From: Herbiconiux aconitum
GTDB taxonomy: Bacteria > Actinomycetota > Actinomycetes > Actinomycetales > Microbacteriaceae
Length of the DNA: 64,000 nt
Direction of reading: 5' to 3'
Assembly: GCF_024979235.1 (NCBI RefSeq)
Contig: NZ_JANLCM010000002.1
Location: 124,001-188,000 of the forward strand
The notes below the pieces were generated by a model, which worked only from the letters and a program-made list of their open reading frames with translations, was not told the origin of the DNA and did not search any database. Below are positions 1 through 8,469 of the stretch, piece by piece (position 1 is the first letter of the stretch; each line of letters starts with the position of its first letter). A program made the translations under genes and the position numbers.

Positions 1-710
1 ACCTCGAGGGTCGCCCGCACGCGCCCACCGGCCAGGACTGGGACGACGCGGTCGAGTACTGGCGCACCCTGCAGACCGACGACGCGGCCGTGTTCGACGC
101 CGAGGTCTTCCTCGACGCCGACCAGCTCGAGCCCTTCGTGACCTGGGGTACTAATCCGGGCCAGGGCGTCTCGCTCAACGAAAGCGTGCCCGATCCGTCG
201 GCCATCACCGACCCCAACGAGCGTGCGAGCGCCGAACGGGCCCTGGAGTACATGGACCTGAAGGCGGGCACCCCGCTCAAGGAGATCCCCGTCGACGCCG
301 TGTTCATGGGCTCCTGCACGAACAGCCGCATCGAAGACCTGCGCGCCTTCGCGAGCGTCATCAAAGGCCAGAAGAAAGCGGATGGCGTGCGCGTCATGGT
401 GGTGCCCGGCAGCGCGCGCGTGCGCATCGAGGCGGAGGCCGAGGGCATCGACAAGATCGTCGAGGAGTTCGGCGCCGAGTGGCGCTTCGCCGGCTGCTCG
501 ATGTGCCTCGGCATGAACCCCGATCAACTCGCGCCGGGGGAGCGCTGCGCCAGCACCTCCAACCGCAACTTCGAAGGCCGTCAGGGCAAGGGCGGCCGCA
601 CCCACCTGGTGTCGCCGCTGGTCGCCGCGGCGACCGCCATCCGGGGCACGCTCTCGAGCGTCTCCGACCTGTCGACGGATGCGCCGACTCGCGAAACCGT
701 GGAGGTCTAG
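1..710 (+). CDS. leuC: 3-isopropylmalate dehydratase large subunit, C-terminal part (5' end outside window)
   Basis: Leucine biosynthesis: with LeuD it isomerises 2-isopropylmalate to 3-isopropylmalate in the cytoplasm using a [4Fe-4S] cluster. The frame is open from base 3, so the start lies upstream of the window. The aconitase-family cluster cysteines are visible: one in GSCTNS (codon 315-317) and the CSMC pair (codons 495-497 and 504-506). They are followed by the substrate-loop motif [10 protein letters not shown]. The stop at 708-710 is four bases before leuD, and GGAGG at 701-705 inside the leuC end serves as the leuD ribosome binding site, so the two subunits are translationally coupled. 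Confidence 0.97.
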   Translation, partial: LEGRPHAPTGQDWDDAVEYWRTLQTDDAAVFDAEVFLDADQLEPFVTWGTNPGQGVSLNESVPDPSAITDPNERASAERALEYMDLKAGTPLKEIPVDAVFMGSCTNSRIEDLRAFASVIKGQKKADGVRVMVVPGSARVRIEAEAEGIDKIVEEFGAEWRFAGCSMCLGMNPDQLAPGERCASTSNRNFEGRQGKGGRTHLVSPLVAAATAIRGTLSSVSDLSTDAPTRETVEV

Positions 711-714
711 AACC

Positions 715-1311
715 ATGGAGAAGATCAGCACCCTGACGGGCGTCGCCGTGCCGCTGAAGCGCGCAAACGTCGACACCGACCAGATCATCCCGGCCGTCTA
801 TCTCAAGCGCGTCACGAAGACCGGATTCGAGGACGCTCTCTTCGCGGCATGGCGTGGCGACCCCGATTTCGTGCTCAACCAGGAGCCCTACAAGCACGGC
901 AAGGTGCTCATCGCCGGCCCCGATTTCGGCACCGGATCGAGCCGCGAGCACGCCGTCTGGGCTCTTCGCGACTACGGTTTCACGGCCGTTCTGAGCGCCC
1001 GTTTCGGCGACATCTTCCGCGGCAACTCGGGCAAGCAGGGGCTCCTCACGGGTCAGGTCGACGAGGCCGACATCGAGAAGCTCTGGGCCGCCATCGAAGC
1101 GAACCCGGGAGTCGAGGCCACGGTCGACCTGGTGGAGAAAATCGCCACGGTCGGTGACCTCACAGTCTCTTTCGCGATCGACGATTACACTCGGTGGAGG
1201 TTGCTCGAAGGTCTGGACGACATCGGGCTCACTCTCCGCGACGAGGCGGCCATCACGGAATTCGAGAGCCGACGAGCGAGTTGGAGACCTCGAACTCTTC
1301 CCGTCAAATAG
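715..1311 (+). CDS. leuD: 3-isopropylmalate dehydratase small subunit
   Basis: Swivel-domain partner of LeuC in leucine biosynthesis. It has 198 residues, the usual length. The ATG at 715 is chosen over an in-frame ATG at 679 because GGAGG sits ten bases upstream and the protein then begins MEKISTLTG as in homologues. Characteristic motifs are [14 protein letters not shown] near the N-terminus and [17 protein letters not shown], which carries the small-subunit substrate-recognition serines. It forms an operon with leuC. The 69-base gap to murA contains no obvious terminator. Confidence 0.97.
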   Translation: MEKISTLTGVAVPLKRANVDTDQIIPAVYLKRVTKTGFEDALFAAWRGDPDFVLNQEPYKHGKVLIAGPDFGTGSSREHAVWALRDYGFTAVLSARFGDIFRGNSGKQGLLTGQVDEADIEKLWAAIEANPGVEATVDLVEKIATVGDLTVSFAIDDYTRWRLLEGLDDIGLTLRDEAAITEFESRRASWRPRTLPVK

Positions 1312-1380
1312 CGAGGGGCGCCGACACGACCGGCACCCTGAGCGCGAAATATCGTCAAATCAGACAGTGCAGGTGATTCA

Positions 1381-2751
1381 GTGAACAGTCTCGTACAGGA
1401 TGCTCGTAATGCGGCCGAGCGGGTCGGACTCAAGTCCGACACGATCGTCATCAACGGTGGCCGGCCCCTCCGGGGAACCATCGATGTTCGAGGGGCCAAG
1501 AACCTCGTGACGAAAGCGATGGTGGCGTCCCTTCTCGGAGACACCACGTCGACGCTCCGCGATGTCCCCGACATCAGCGATGTGCACGTGGTGGCGAGCC
1601 TGCTCGAGATCCACGGCGTGAAGATCACCGGCAGCGCGGGCACGGGCGTGTTGCAGCTCGACCCGGCGAACGTCGCCACGGCCACCAGCGCCGAGATCGA
1701 CGCGCTCTCGGGCTCCAGCCGCATCCCGATCCTGTTCTGCGGCCCGCTGCTGCATCGCCTCGGTCACGCCTTCATCCCCGACCTCGGCGGCTGCCGCATC
1801 GGCGACCGCCCGATCGACTTCCACCTCGACGCGCTCCGTGCCTTCGGCGCGGTCGTCGACAAGCTCCCGTCGGGCATCAACATCACCGCGCCCAACGGCC
1901 TGCGCGGCGCGAACATCGAGTTGCCCTACCCGAGCGTCGGCGCCACCGAGCAGGTGCTGCTGACCGCGGTGCGTGCCGATGGCACCACCGAGCTGAAGAA
2001 CGCCGCGATCGAGCCCGAGATCATGGATCTCATCGCCGTGCTGCAGAAGATGGGCGCGATCATCTCGGTCGAGCCGAACCGCACCATCTTCATCGAGGGC
2101 GTCGAGAGCCTCAACGGCTACAACCACCGTGCGCTCTTCGACCGCAACGAGGCCGCATCCTGGGCCTCCGCCGCGCTCGCGACCGGCGGCTCGATCTTCA
2201 CCACGGGCGCCAAGCAGTCCGAGATGATGACCTTCCTCAACGTGTTCCGCAAGATCGGCGGCGCGTTCGACATCGAGGAGGAGGGCATCCGCTTCTACCA
2301 CCCCGGTGGCGAGCTGAAGCCCGTCGTGATCGAGACGGACGTGCACCCCGGCTTCATGACCGACTGGCAGCAGCCGCTCATCATCGCCCTGACGCAGGCG
2401 CACGGCACCTCGATCGTGCACGAGACGGTGTACGAGAACCGCTTCGGCTTCACGGATGCGCTCATCAAGATGGGTGCGAACATCGAGGTGCACAAAGACG
2501 GCCTGGCCGATCCGAACCGTCGTGTTCCGCGTCGTGCGCTCGAGCAGGCGGCCGTGATCACCGGCCCCACACAGCTCCACGGCGCCGAACTCGAGGTTCC
2601 CGACCTGCGCGGCGGCTTCAGCCACCTCATCGCAGCCCTCACCGCCAAGGGCCAGTCCTCGGTCAGCAACGTGGGCCTCATCGCGCGCGGGTACGGCGAC
2701 TTCGTCGGCAAGCTGGAGAAGCTGGGAGCAGACTTCTACTTCGCGGAGTAG
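1381..2751 (+). CDS. murA: UDP-N-acetylglucosamine 1-carboxyvinyltransferase
   Basis: First committed step of peptidoglycan synthesis: transfers enolpyruvate from PEP to UDP-GlcNAc in the cytoplasm. It has 456 residues, slightly longer than typical (about 420) because of an N-terminal extension of roughly 20 residues. The conserved GAKN pair is K40/N41. The active-site cysteine is C138 in GGCRIGDRPIDFH, so the protein belongs to the Cys (fosfomycin-sensitive) type rather than the Asp variant. GTG start at 1381 is preceded by an AGGTG-like Shine-Dalgarno. plsC follows after five bases, suggesting an envelope-synthesis operon through ddl. Confidence 0.96.
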   Translation: MNSLVQDARNAAERVGLKSDTIVINGGRPLRGTIDVRGAKNLVTKAMVASLLGDTTSTLRDVPDISDVHVVASLLEIHGVKITGSAGTGVLQLDPANVATATSAEIDALSGSSRIPILFCGPLLHRLGHAFIPDLGGCRIGDRPIDFHLDALRAFGAVVDKLPSGINITAPNGLRGANIELPYPSVGATEQVLLTAVRADGTTELKNAAIEPEIMDLIAVLQKMGAIISVEPNRTIFIEGVESLNGYNHRALFDRNEAASWASAALATGGSIFTTGAKQSEMMTFLNVFRKIGGAFDIEEEGIRFYHPGGELKPVVIETDVHPGFMTDWQQPLIIALTQAHGTSIVHETVYENRFGFTDALIKMGANIEVHKDGLADPNRRVPRRALEQAAVITGPTQLHGAELEVPDLRGGFSHLIAALTAKGQSSVSNVGLIARGYGDFVGKLEKLGADFYFAE

Positions 2752-2756
2752 GGCCG

Positions 2757-3557
2757 ATGGCGAAAGCGGGAGAGCAGACGGACGTCGATGTCCAGAAGCG
2801 GAAGAACACCGAGAAGACGGTGTCCTTCCGGGTGCTCGAAGCGCTCGCGATACCGTTCTTGAACGTCATCGCGAAGCTCGAGCTGCATGACACGGCCAAA
2901 TTGCCGGTGACGGGTGCATTCATCCTGAGTCCGAATCATTACAGCAACATCGACCCGGTCATCATGGCCTGGTCGGTGTGGAAGCTGGGGCGGGCGCCGC
3001 GGTTCCTCGCCAAGGCGTCGCTGTTCCGGATTCCCGTGATCGGTTTCCTGTTGCGCAAGAGCGGGCAGATCCCGGTCGAGCGTGCCGGAGGAACTCGGCA
3101 CAACGCGGCGATCTCGGCGGCGAACCAGCTCGTCGAGCACCAGCAGGGAGTCATCGTCTACCCCGAGGGAACGCTCACCCGTGAGCCCGACATGTGGCCG
3201 ATGCGCGGAAAAACCGGCGCCGCCCGGATCGCGCTGGAGCACGACATCCCGCTCATTCCTGCCGCTCACTGGGGCACCCAGGCGGTGTTGCCGCGCTACT
3301 CGAAGAAGCTCAGCCTCTTTCCGCGCAAGACGATCCAGATCGTCTTCGGCGACCCGGTCGATCTCGACGATCTGCGCGGCAAGCCGGTCGACCAGAAGGC
3401 GCTCCTCGAGGCGACGGATCGGCTGATGACCGCGATCACGGTGCTGCTCGAGGGCCTGCGCGGCGAGAAGGCGCCGGCGGAGCGCTGGAACCCCGCAGCG
3501 CACAACCAGACCGAGTTCGGTCGGATCGAAGCGAGAGACGGCGAGGCCCCCGCGTGA
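2757..3557 (+). CDS. plsC: 1-acyl-sn-glycerol-3-phosphate acyltransferase
   Basis: Phospholipid synthesis: acylates lysophosphatidic acid at the inner membrane face. It has 266 residues. The acyltransferase block I motif HX4D is present in NHYSNIDP, and block III appears as YPEGTLTREPDMWPMRGKTG. The start ATG is five bases after murA. The end overlaps the gpsA start by four bases (GTGA), so plsC and gpsA, which supplies glycerol 3-phosphate, are translationally coupled. The C-terminal 20 residues are variable. It could be a 1-acyltransferase of another lipid, but the context supports PlsC. Confidence 0.9.
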   Translation: MAKAGEQTDVDVQKRKNTEKTVSFRVLEALAIPFLNVIAKLELHDTAKLPVTGAFILSPNHYSNIDPVIMAWSVWKLGRAPRFLAKASLFRIPVIGFLLRKSGQIPVERAGGTRHNAAISAANQLVEHQQGVIVYPEGTLTREPDMWPMRGKTGAARIALEHDIPLIPAAHWGTQAVLPRYSKKLSLFPRKTIQIVFGDPVDLDDLRGKPVDQKALLEATDRLMTAITVLLEGLRGEKAPAERWNPAAHNQTEFGRIEARDGEAPA

Positions 3558-4684
3558 GCCGCGCCGCCGCTCGTGTGCCGGTTCGGCCGCGGGTCACCGT
3601 GCTCGGGGCCGGCAGCTGGGGAACCACGTTCTCGAAGGTGCTCGCCGACGGCGGCTCCGACGTCACGCTCTGGGCCCGCCGGCCCGAGCTCGCCAAGGAG
3701 ATCCGCGAGGCCAAGCGCAACAGCGACTACCTTCCCGGTGTCAACCTCCCGCTCGCGATCACCGCGACCGCGGACATCACGGCCGCATTGAAAGACGCGC
3801 AGTTCGTCTTCGTCTCCGTGCCCAGCCAGTCGCTGCGGCAGAACCTCGAGCAGATCCGCGAGATCATCCCCGCCGACATCCCCGTCATCAGCCTGATGAA
3901 GGGCGTGGAGAAGGGCACCGGGCTCCGCATGAGCGAGGTGCTGGAATCGGTGCTGGAGATCGACCGCAATCGCATCGCCGTCGCATCCGGTCCGAACCTC
4001 GCTCTCGAGATCGCGAAAGAGCAGCCCACCGCTGCGGTCGTCTCGTCGACGAACCTCGAGACCGCCGAAGCGGTGGCCAAGATCGCGACGAACCGCTACT
4101 TCCGTTCCTTCGTGAACACGGATGTGATCGGCACGGAGTTCGGCGGGGTGCTGAAGAACCTGATCGCGGTCGCCATCGGAATCGTCGACGGCGTCGGCTA
4201 CGGCGAGAACACGAAGGCGTCGATCATCACCCGCGGACTCGTGGAGATGACCGATTTCGCGGTGGCCTACGGCGGGCATCCGGAGACCCTGTCGGGGCTC
4301 GCGGGCCTCGGCGACCTGATCGCCACCAGCGGCTCGTCGCTCTCGCGCAACAACACCGCCGGCCGCCTGCTCGGGCAGGGGTACAGCTTCGCCGATGTCG
4401 TGAAGTCGATGCAGCAGACCGCGGAGGGGCTCGCATCCGTCGCGCCCGTTCTGGAGCTCGCGGCGGCCAAGGGCGTTGACATGCCCATCTGCCGTCAGGT
4501 GAGCGAGGTGCTGGCCGGTACGCTCGATCCGAAAGACATAGCCCCCCACCTGACGACCGACGACGATTCGGGACCGCAGGGCGAAAGGACTCTCGATGCC
4601 AGGCAAGATCACGGTGGTGCTGCTCTTCGGAGGTCGCTCAAGCGAGCATTCGATCAGCTGCGCAACCGCGGGCGGAGTTCTTGA
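3554..4684 (+). CDS. gpsA: Glycerol-3-phosphate dehydrogenase [NAD(P)+]
   Basis: Reduces dihydroxyacetone phosphate to glycerol 3-phosphate for phospholipids. The GTG at 3554 overlaps the plsC stop and places the Rossmann motif GAGSWGT at residues 18-24. The catalytic lysine region GGVLKNLIAVAIGIVDG is present. The protein is 376 residues, about 35 longer than the family norm of 330-340. The extra tail after DPKDIAPHL is low in conservation and lies in an 89-base overlap with ddl. Either the overlap is genuine or an ancestral stop has been lost; the catalytic part looks intact. Confidence 0.93.
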   Translation: MSRAAARVPVRPRVTVLGAGSWGTTFSKVLADGGSDVTLWARRPELAKEIREAKRNSDYLPGVNLPLAITATADITAALKDAQFVFVSVPSQSLRQNLEQIREIIPADIPVISLMKGVEKGTGLRMSEVLESVLEIDRNRIAVASGPNLALEIAKEQPTAAVVSSTNLETAEAVAKIATNRYFRSFVNTDVIGTEFGGVLKNLIAVAIGIVDGVGYGENTKASIITRGLVEMTDFAVAYGGHPETLSGLAGLGDLIATSGSSLSRNNTAGRLLGQGYSFADVVKSMQQTAEGLASVAPVLELAAAKGVDMPICRQVSEVLAGTLDPKDIAPHLTTDDDSGPQGERTLDARQDHGGAALRRSLKRAFDQLRNRGRSS

Positions 4685-5714
4685 GGCGATCGATCGGTCG
4701 CGCTTCGACGTGATCCCGGTGGGGATCACCCGGGAGGGCGCGTTCGTGCTCGAAGACGACGACCCGGCGAAGTTCCGGCTCGACGTGAACGCTCTGCCGC
4801 AGGTGCTCGACAACGGAACGCGCATCCTGTGGCCGGATTCGATCGAGACCCGGGAGCTCTCGGTGCGGTCAGCCTCGGGCGACGGTGCGGGTGACTCTGC
4901 GGGCGGCGAATCGGTGCGGTCGCTCGGAGACGTGGATGTGGTGTTCCCCATCCTGCACGGACCGTACGGCGAAGACGGAACGGTGCAGGGGCTGCTAGAG
5001 CTGATCGGCCTGTCTTATGTGGGTTCGGGCGTGCTCGCCTCGGCGCTCGGCATGGACAAGCACTACACGAAGACCGTGCTCGAGAAGGCCGGCATCGCAG
5101 TGGCGCCCTGGCGCACCCTCACGGCGCGCGAGTGGGCGACGTCTCCCGAGGCGATCACCGCCTCTGCATCGACGCTCGGTCTGCCGCTGTTCGTGAAGCC
5201 CGCGCGCGCGGGATCGTCGGTGGGCGTGAGCAAGGTGTCGTCGCTGTCCGAGTTGCCGGCCGCGATCGACGTGGCCCTGCGGGAGGATTCGCGGGTGCTG
5301 ATCGAGCAGGGCATCGCCGGGCGCGAAGTGGAGTGCGGGGTGCTCGGCGGTCGCGGCGGAACGATGCCGCGAGTGTCGGTGGCCGGTGAGATCGTGATGA
5401 CCACGCGGGAGTTCTACGACTTCGACGCGAAATACTTGGATGCGCCGGGCGTCGAGCTCGTGTGCCCGGCGGCGCTCACGCCGGAGGAGTTGGCGACCAT
5501 GCAGTCGCTCGCTGCACGCGCCTTCACGGCGATCGACGGGGCGGGGCTGGCACGAGTCGACTTCTTCCTCACGCCGACGGGTTTCGTGGTGAACGAGATC
5601 AACACGATGCCCGGCTTCACGCCGATCTCGATGTTCCCGAAGTGCTGGATCGCGTCGGGGCTGAGCTATCCGGAGATCATCGACGAGCTCATCGCGCTCG
5701 CGCTCGAGGCCTGA
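4596..5714 (+). CDS. ddl: D-alanine--D-alanine ligase
   Basis: ATP-grasp enzyme making D-Ala-D-Ala for peptidoglycan in the cytoplasm. It has 372 residues. The N-terminal VVLLFGGRSSEHSISC motif, the ATP-binding FVKPARAGSSVGVSKV segment and the metal-binding VNEINTMPGFTPISM segment are all present. The ATG at 4596 has GAAAGGA as ribosome binding site, located inside the gpsA tail. An acidic/serine-rich insertion (about residues 90-108) precedes the conserved SLGDVDVVFPILHGPYGEDG. It completes the murA-plsC-gpsA-ddl operon. Confidence 0.96.
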   Translation: MPGKITVVLLFGGRSSEHSISCATAGGVLEAIDRSRFDVIPVGITREGAFVLEDDDPAKFRLDVNALPQVLDNGTRILWPDSIETRELSVRSASGDGAGDSAGGESVRSLGDVDVVFPILHGPYGEDGTVQGLLELIGLSYVGSGVLASALGMDKHYTKTVLEKAGIAVAPWRTLTAREWATSPEAITASASTLGLPLFVKPARAGSSVGVSKVSSLSELPAAIDVALREDSRVLIEQGIAGREVECGVLGGRGGTMPRVSVAGEIVMTTREFYDFDAKYLDAPGVELVCPAALTPEELATMQSLAARAFTAIDGAGLARVDFFLTPTGFVVNEINTMPGFTPISMFPKCWIASGLSYPEIIDELIALALEA

Positions 5715-5725
5715 GCCCGGCGGTC

Positions 5726-6283
5726 TCAGTCCGCGGGGATCGGAACGGGCGTGCCCGTCGAGGTGCCCGTGCCGTCGTCGAGGTCGAGGCACTGATTGGT
5801 CTGCGGGATCGACGAGACCGCGTTCGCCAGGTCGACCAGCGTCGACGAGCTGGACACCGCCTCGCTGTCGAGCACGACCTCCACGGCCGGCACCCGACCG
5901 AAGGTGGTGAAGCGGTAGGTGGGGGCGTCGCTGTCGTCGCGGATCCAGTCGACGCCGTTCACGTTGTCGCAGGGCAGCGTGGTCGGGCCGTAGGGCTGCA
6001 CTCCGCAGCGCAGCAGAACGGATGCGGGATCGCCCCACGCACCGGTCGCCTGCGCATCCGTCTCCCGTTTCGCCAGGTCGGCCACCGTGTCGGGCAGCCG
6101 CACGATCACGTCGGCGCAGGAGGGATTGGTGGCGTCGTCGGCCGGGTCGAGGGCGACGGTGCCGGCGCATCCGCTCAGCAGACCTGCGGCGACCAGCGTG
6201 AGCGCGAGAATGCCGGCGGCGCGGCTGCGGGTCGGGCGGGCGAGGATGGTGGCGGCGGAGCGGGGACGGGTACGTGCGGGCAT
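5726..6283 (-). CDS. DUF3515 family lipoprotein
   Basis: A 185-residue secreted lipoprotein of unknown function. A basic N-terminus and a hydrophobic stretch end in the lipobox LLSGC (about residues 35-39), so the mature protein is predicted to be lipid-anchored outside the membrane. The mature part has DDATNPSCADVIVRLPDTVA and a GVQPYGPTTLPC segment, typical of DUF3515, a family usually found next to ddl/thiL in Actinobacteria. It converges on ddl with an 11-base gap. Its probable -10 box (TAGCCT, 6292-6297 reverse) overlaps that of thiL, so it is likely transcribed with little or no leader. Confidence 0.85.
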   Translation of the reverse strand: MPARTRPRSAATILARPTRSRAAGILALTLVAAGLLSGCAGTVALDPADDATNPSCADVIVRLPDTVADLAKRETDAQATGAWGDPASVLLRCGVQPYGPTTLPCDNVNGVDWIRDDSDAPTYRFTTFGRVPAVEVVLDSEAVSSSSTLVDLANAVSSIPQTNQCLDLDDGTGTSTGTPVPIPAD

Positions 6284-6291
6284 CGCTGTTC

Positions 6292-6301
6292 AGGCTACCG
6301 T
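6292..6301. promoter_or_regulatory. Overlapping divergent -10 boxes (DUF3515 / thiL)
   Basis: AGGCTACCGT reads as TACCGT on the plus strand, six bases before the thiL GTG, and as TAGCCT on the minus strand, eight bases before the DUF3515 ATG. The central TA is shared by both hexamers. Neither gene has a convincing Shine-Dalgarno. The inference is two nearly leaderless transcripts fired from one compact element. Confidence 0.55.
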
Positions 6302-6307
6302 TGAGAG

Positions 6308-7603
6308 GTGGCCCTCGACTTCGGTTTACCTGCGAACGCCCGCCCGGAGACCCTCGCCGAAGTCGGCGAGGTCGAGACGTTGCGACGAATCTTCCCTCGG
6401 CTGCCGCACGCTTCGACGGAGCTGCTGGGGCCGGGCGACGACGCGGCGGTGCTGGCGGCGCCCGACGGTCGCTATGTGGTGACGACCGACATGATGATCC
6501 ACGGCCCCGACTTCCGGGCCGCGTGGTCGACGGCGCACGACCTCGGCTGGAAGGCCGCGATGACGAACCTCGCCGACGTCGCCGCCATGGGTGCGCGGCC
6601 GACGGCGCTGGTAGTGGCGATCGCGGCGCCGCTCGACACGCCCGTCGAGGTGCTGCTCGGCATCGCCGACGGATTGCGGGATGCCTGCGAGGCGGCGGCC
6701 CCCGGATGCGGCGTGGCCGGGGGAGACCTGTCGGTGTCGGCGACCCTGACCCTCGCTGTGACGGCGTTCGGCGACCTCGAGGGGCGTACGCCCGTGACGC
6801 GAGCCGGCGCGCAGCCCGGCGACGTCGTCGCGGTGGCGGGCGCGCTCGGGCGGGCGGGGGCCGGGATCTGGCTGCTCTTCCGCGACGGGGTCGTGCGCCA
6901 CGCGGGCGGGGCTGCCCGCACCGCGAGCCCTGCGGGCGGGGCGCTTTCCTCGCGAGCTGGGAGCGATGTTGTCGGCGAACATACCGCGGGAGCAGCGACG
7001 GATGCCGGCGGCGCGCACACCTCACAAGCGGCGACCGAGGCGACCGAGGCCGGTGGGGCGGGTGCCGGGCTTCGCCCTCGCGACGTGGTCGACGCATCCG
7101 GAGTGTCCGACGCATCCGCGCCGCCCGCTGAACCCGACGCCGTGCTCGGGGCGGTGCTCCGGCGGGAGCACGCCGACCTGCTCGAAGCGCAGCTCGCGCC
7201 CACGGCGCCCATCGCCTCCGGGGTCGAAGCGGCGCTCGGCGGGGCGACCGCGATGCTCGACGTCTCCGACGGTCTCGTGCTCGACGCCAGGCGCATCGCG
7301 CAGGCGAGCGGATGCGTCATCCGGTTCGACCCCGGCGCCATCGCTCGCGAGGCGCGTGCCCTGCTCGACCTCGACGCGATCGTCGGCGACCACGCGGCCG
7401 ATTTCGTGCTCACCGGCGGAGAGGATCACGCCCTGCTCGCGACCTTCCCGCCCGGCGTGCCGCTGCCGCAGGGCTTCCGTCGGCTCGGCGAGGTGGGTGC
7501 GGTGCCGTCGGGCGCGGCCCCGCAGGTGCTCATCGGCGACCGTCCCTACGACGACCGGGCCGGCTGGGACCCGTACGCCGACTGGGACGGCCAGGCCGGC
7601 TGA
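6308..7603 (+). CDS. thiL: Thiamine-phosphate kinase with low-complexity insertion
   Basis: Phosphorylates thiamine monophosphate to the diphosphate. PurM/ThiL superfamily motifs are clear: GPGDDAAVL, TTDMMIHGPDFR, AAMTNLADVAAMGARPTALV, GGDLSVS, and later LDVSDGLVLDARRIA and LTGGEDHALLATF. The protein has 431 residues against about 320-340 for the family. The excess is an Ala/Gly/Ser/Thr-rich block at about residues 200-285 between the two conserved halves. The GTG start at 6308 follows a -10-like TACCGT by six bases, consistent with a leaderless mRNA. Confidence 0.93.
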   Translation: MALDFGLPANARPETLAEVGEVETLRRIFPRLPHASTELLGPGDDAAVLAAPDGRYVVTTDMMIHGPDFRAAWSTAHDLGWKAAMTNLADVAAMGARPTALVVAIAAPLDTPVEVLLGIADGLRDACEAAAPGCGVAGGDLSVSATLTLAVTAFGDLEGRTPVTRAGAQPGDVVAVAGALGRAGAGIWLLFRDGVVRHAGGAARTASPAGGALSSRAGSDVVGEHTAGAATDAGGAHTSQAATEATEAGGAGAGLRPRDVVDASGVSDASAPPAEPDAVLGAVLRREHADLLEAQLAPTAPIASGVEAALGGATAMLDVSDGLVLDARRIAQASGCVIRFDPGAIAREARALLDLDAIVGDHAADFVLTGGEDHALLATFPPGVPLPQGFRRLGEVGAVPSGAAPQVLIGDRPYDDRAGWDPYADWDGQAG

Positions 7604-7640
7604 CCCGTCACCCGGCCCCATCCCACTCCACCTCGCCTCG

Positions 7641-7712
7641 TCGCGACCCGCCAAAATCCGGCAAAATCCGCCCCTAAATCGCTCGGGGAGGGCGAATATC
7701 GGCGAGTCGCGA
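7641..7712. terminator. Long-loop inverted repeat between convergent thiL and rsmD
   Basis: Twelve-base arms TCGCGACCCGCC (7641-7652) and GGCGAGTCGCGA (7701-7712) pair with one mismatch around a 48-base loop. The loop holds a direct repeat CAAAATCCG and CCCCTAAATCGC. Its position between two convergent 3' ends suggests a bidirectional terminator, but there is no T-run. The body resembles the element at 45048-45101. Confidence 0.45.
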
Positions 7713-7728
7713 GGAGGAACGACGGTGG

Positions 7729-8307
7729 TCAGGCGGGCGAGGCCCACCAGAGCACGGTCTCGCCATAGGCCTTCGTGCGGTCGAGTGTCAGCCCCGCGGG
7801 CCACGCGGGTTCGGGGGTGCGGCTGCTGCGCTCCACGAGCACCGTGGCGTCGGGCGCGAGCAGGGGAGCGAGCGCGGACAGCGCCTCCGTGAGTTCCGGC
7901 TCCGGCAGCTCGTAGGGCGGATCGACGAACACAACGTCGTATCCCGCTCCCACGACCACGGGCGCCGCGCGGAGGTAGGGCAGCACCGCTTGCACCGACA
8001 CGTCGACCCGTGGGCGCGCATCCCGTGCCGCCGCTCGGGTCACCGTCTCGGCGTTCTGCCGGGCGATCCATGCCGCCGGCGCGTTCTTCTCCACCAGAAC
8101 GACGGATGCCGCGCCTCGGCTGGCTGCTTCCAGGCCCAGGGCGCCCGATCCGGCATAGAGGTCGAGCACGCTGAGCCCGTCGAGTCCGCCACGCGCCTCC
8201 AGCGCCGAGAAGATCGCCTCCCGCACGCGGTCGCTCGTGGGGCGGGTGCCAGAGCGGGGCACGGCGAGGTTGAGCGATCCGGCGAATCCGGCGATGATGC
8301 GAGGCAT
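7729..8307 (-). CDS. rsmD: 16S rRNA (guanine(966)-N(2))-methyltransferase
   Basis: SAM-dependent methyltransferase of 192 residues that modifies G966 of 16S rRNA. It begins MPRIIAGFAGSLNLAVP, then the RPTSDRVREAIFSAL motif specific to RsmD, the SAM motif LDLYAGSGALGLEAASRGA, and the catalytic DPPY in VVFVDPPYEL. Its ATG is six bases downstream of a minus-strand TAGGGT (8314-8319) and lacks a Shine-Dalgarno, so it is probably leaderless. It is divergent from recG and often lies near coaD and recG in Actinobacteria, as here. Confidence 0.94.
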   Translation of the reverse strand: MPRIIAGFAGSLNLAVPRSGTRPTSDRVREAIFSALEARGGLDGLSVLDLYAGSGALGLEAASRGAASVVLVEKNAPAAWIARQNAETVTRAAARDARPRVDVSVQAVLPYLRAAPVVVGAGYDVVFVDPPYELPEPELTEALSALAPLLAPDATVLVERSSRTPEPAWPAGLTLDRTKAYGETVLWWASPA

Positions 8308-8364
8308 CCCAGCACCCTACCGCCCGTCCGAACCCCCTCAGCGGGTCGCGAGCGTCGCGAAGTC

Positions 8365-8407
8365 GCGCTAAGTCGGCCGAAGACACGGTTCAGGGGCGAC
8401 TTAGCGC
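8365..8407. repeat. Perfect 11-bp inverted repeat in the rsmD-recG divergent region
   Basis: GCGCTAAGTCG (8365-8375) and CGACTTAGCGC (8397-8407) are perfect arms around 21 bases. The element lies between divergent starts, so a terminator role is unlikely. It may be an operator or a member of an intergenic palindrome family. Confidence 0.5.
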
Positions 8408-8457
8408 TACCTGGCGAGCCGATTCGCTGTCCCGGACGTGCTGTCGGGGGCGCGACA

Positions 8458-8463
8458 TAAGAT
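8458..8463 (+). promoter_or_regulatory. -10 box of recG (leaderless layout)
   Basis: TAAGAT ends exactly six bases before the recG ATG at 8470, and no Shine-Dalgarno is present. This is the same spacing as at coaD, rsmD, uraD and others in the window. Confidence 0.5.
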
Positions 8464-8469
8464 TTAGGC

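Noticed and set aside
4995..7115. Very long open frame on the minus strand across ddl, the DUF3515 gene and thiL
   Set aside because: It is an antisense shadow typical of high-GC DNA; the translation is Arg/Pro-rich low complexity, while recognised genes account for the sequence.
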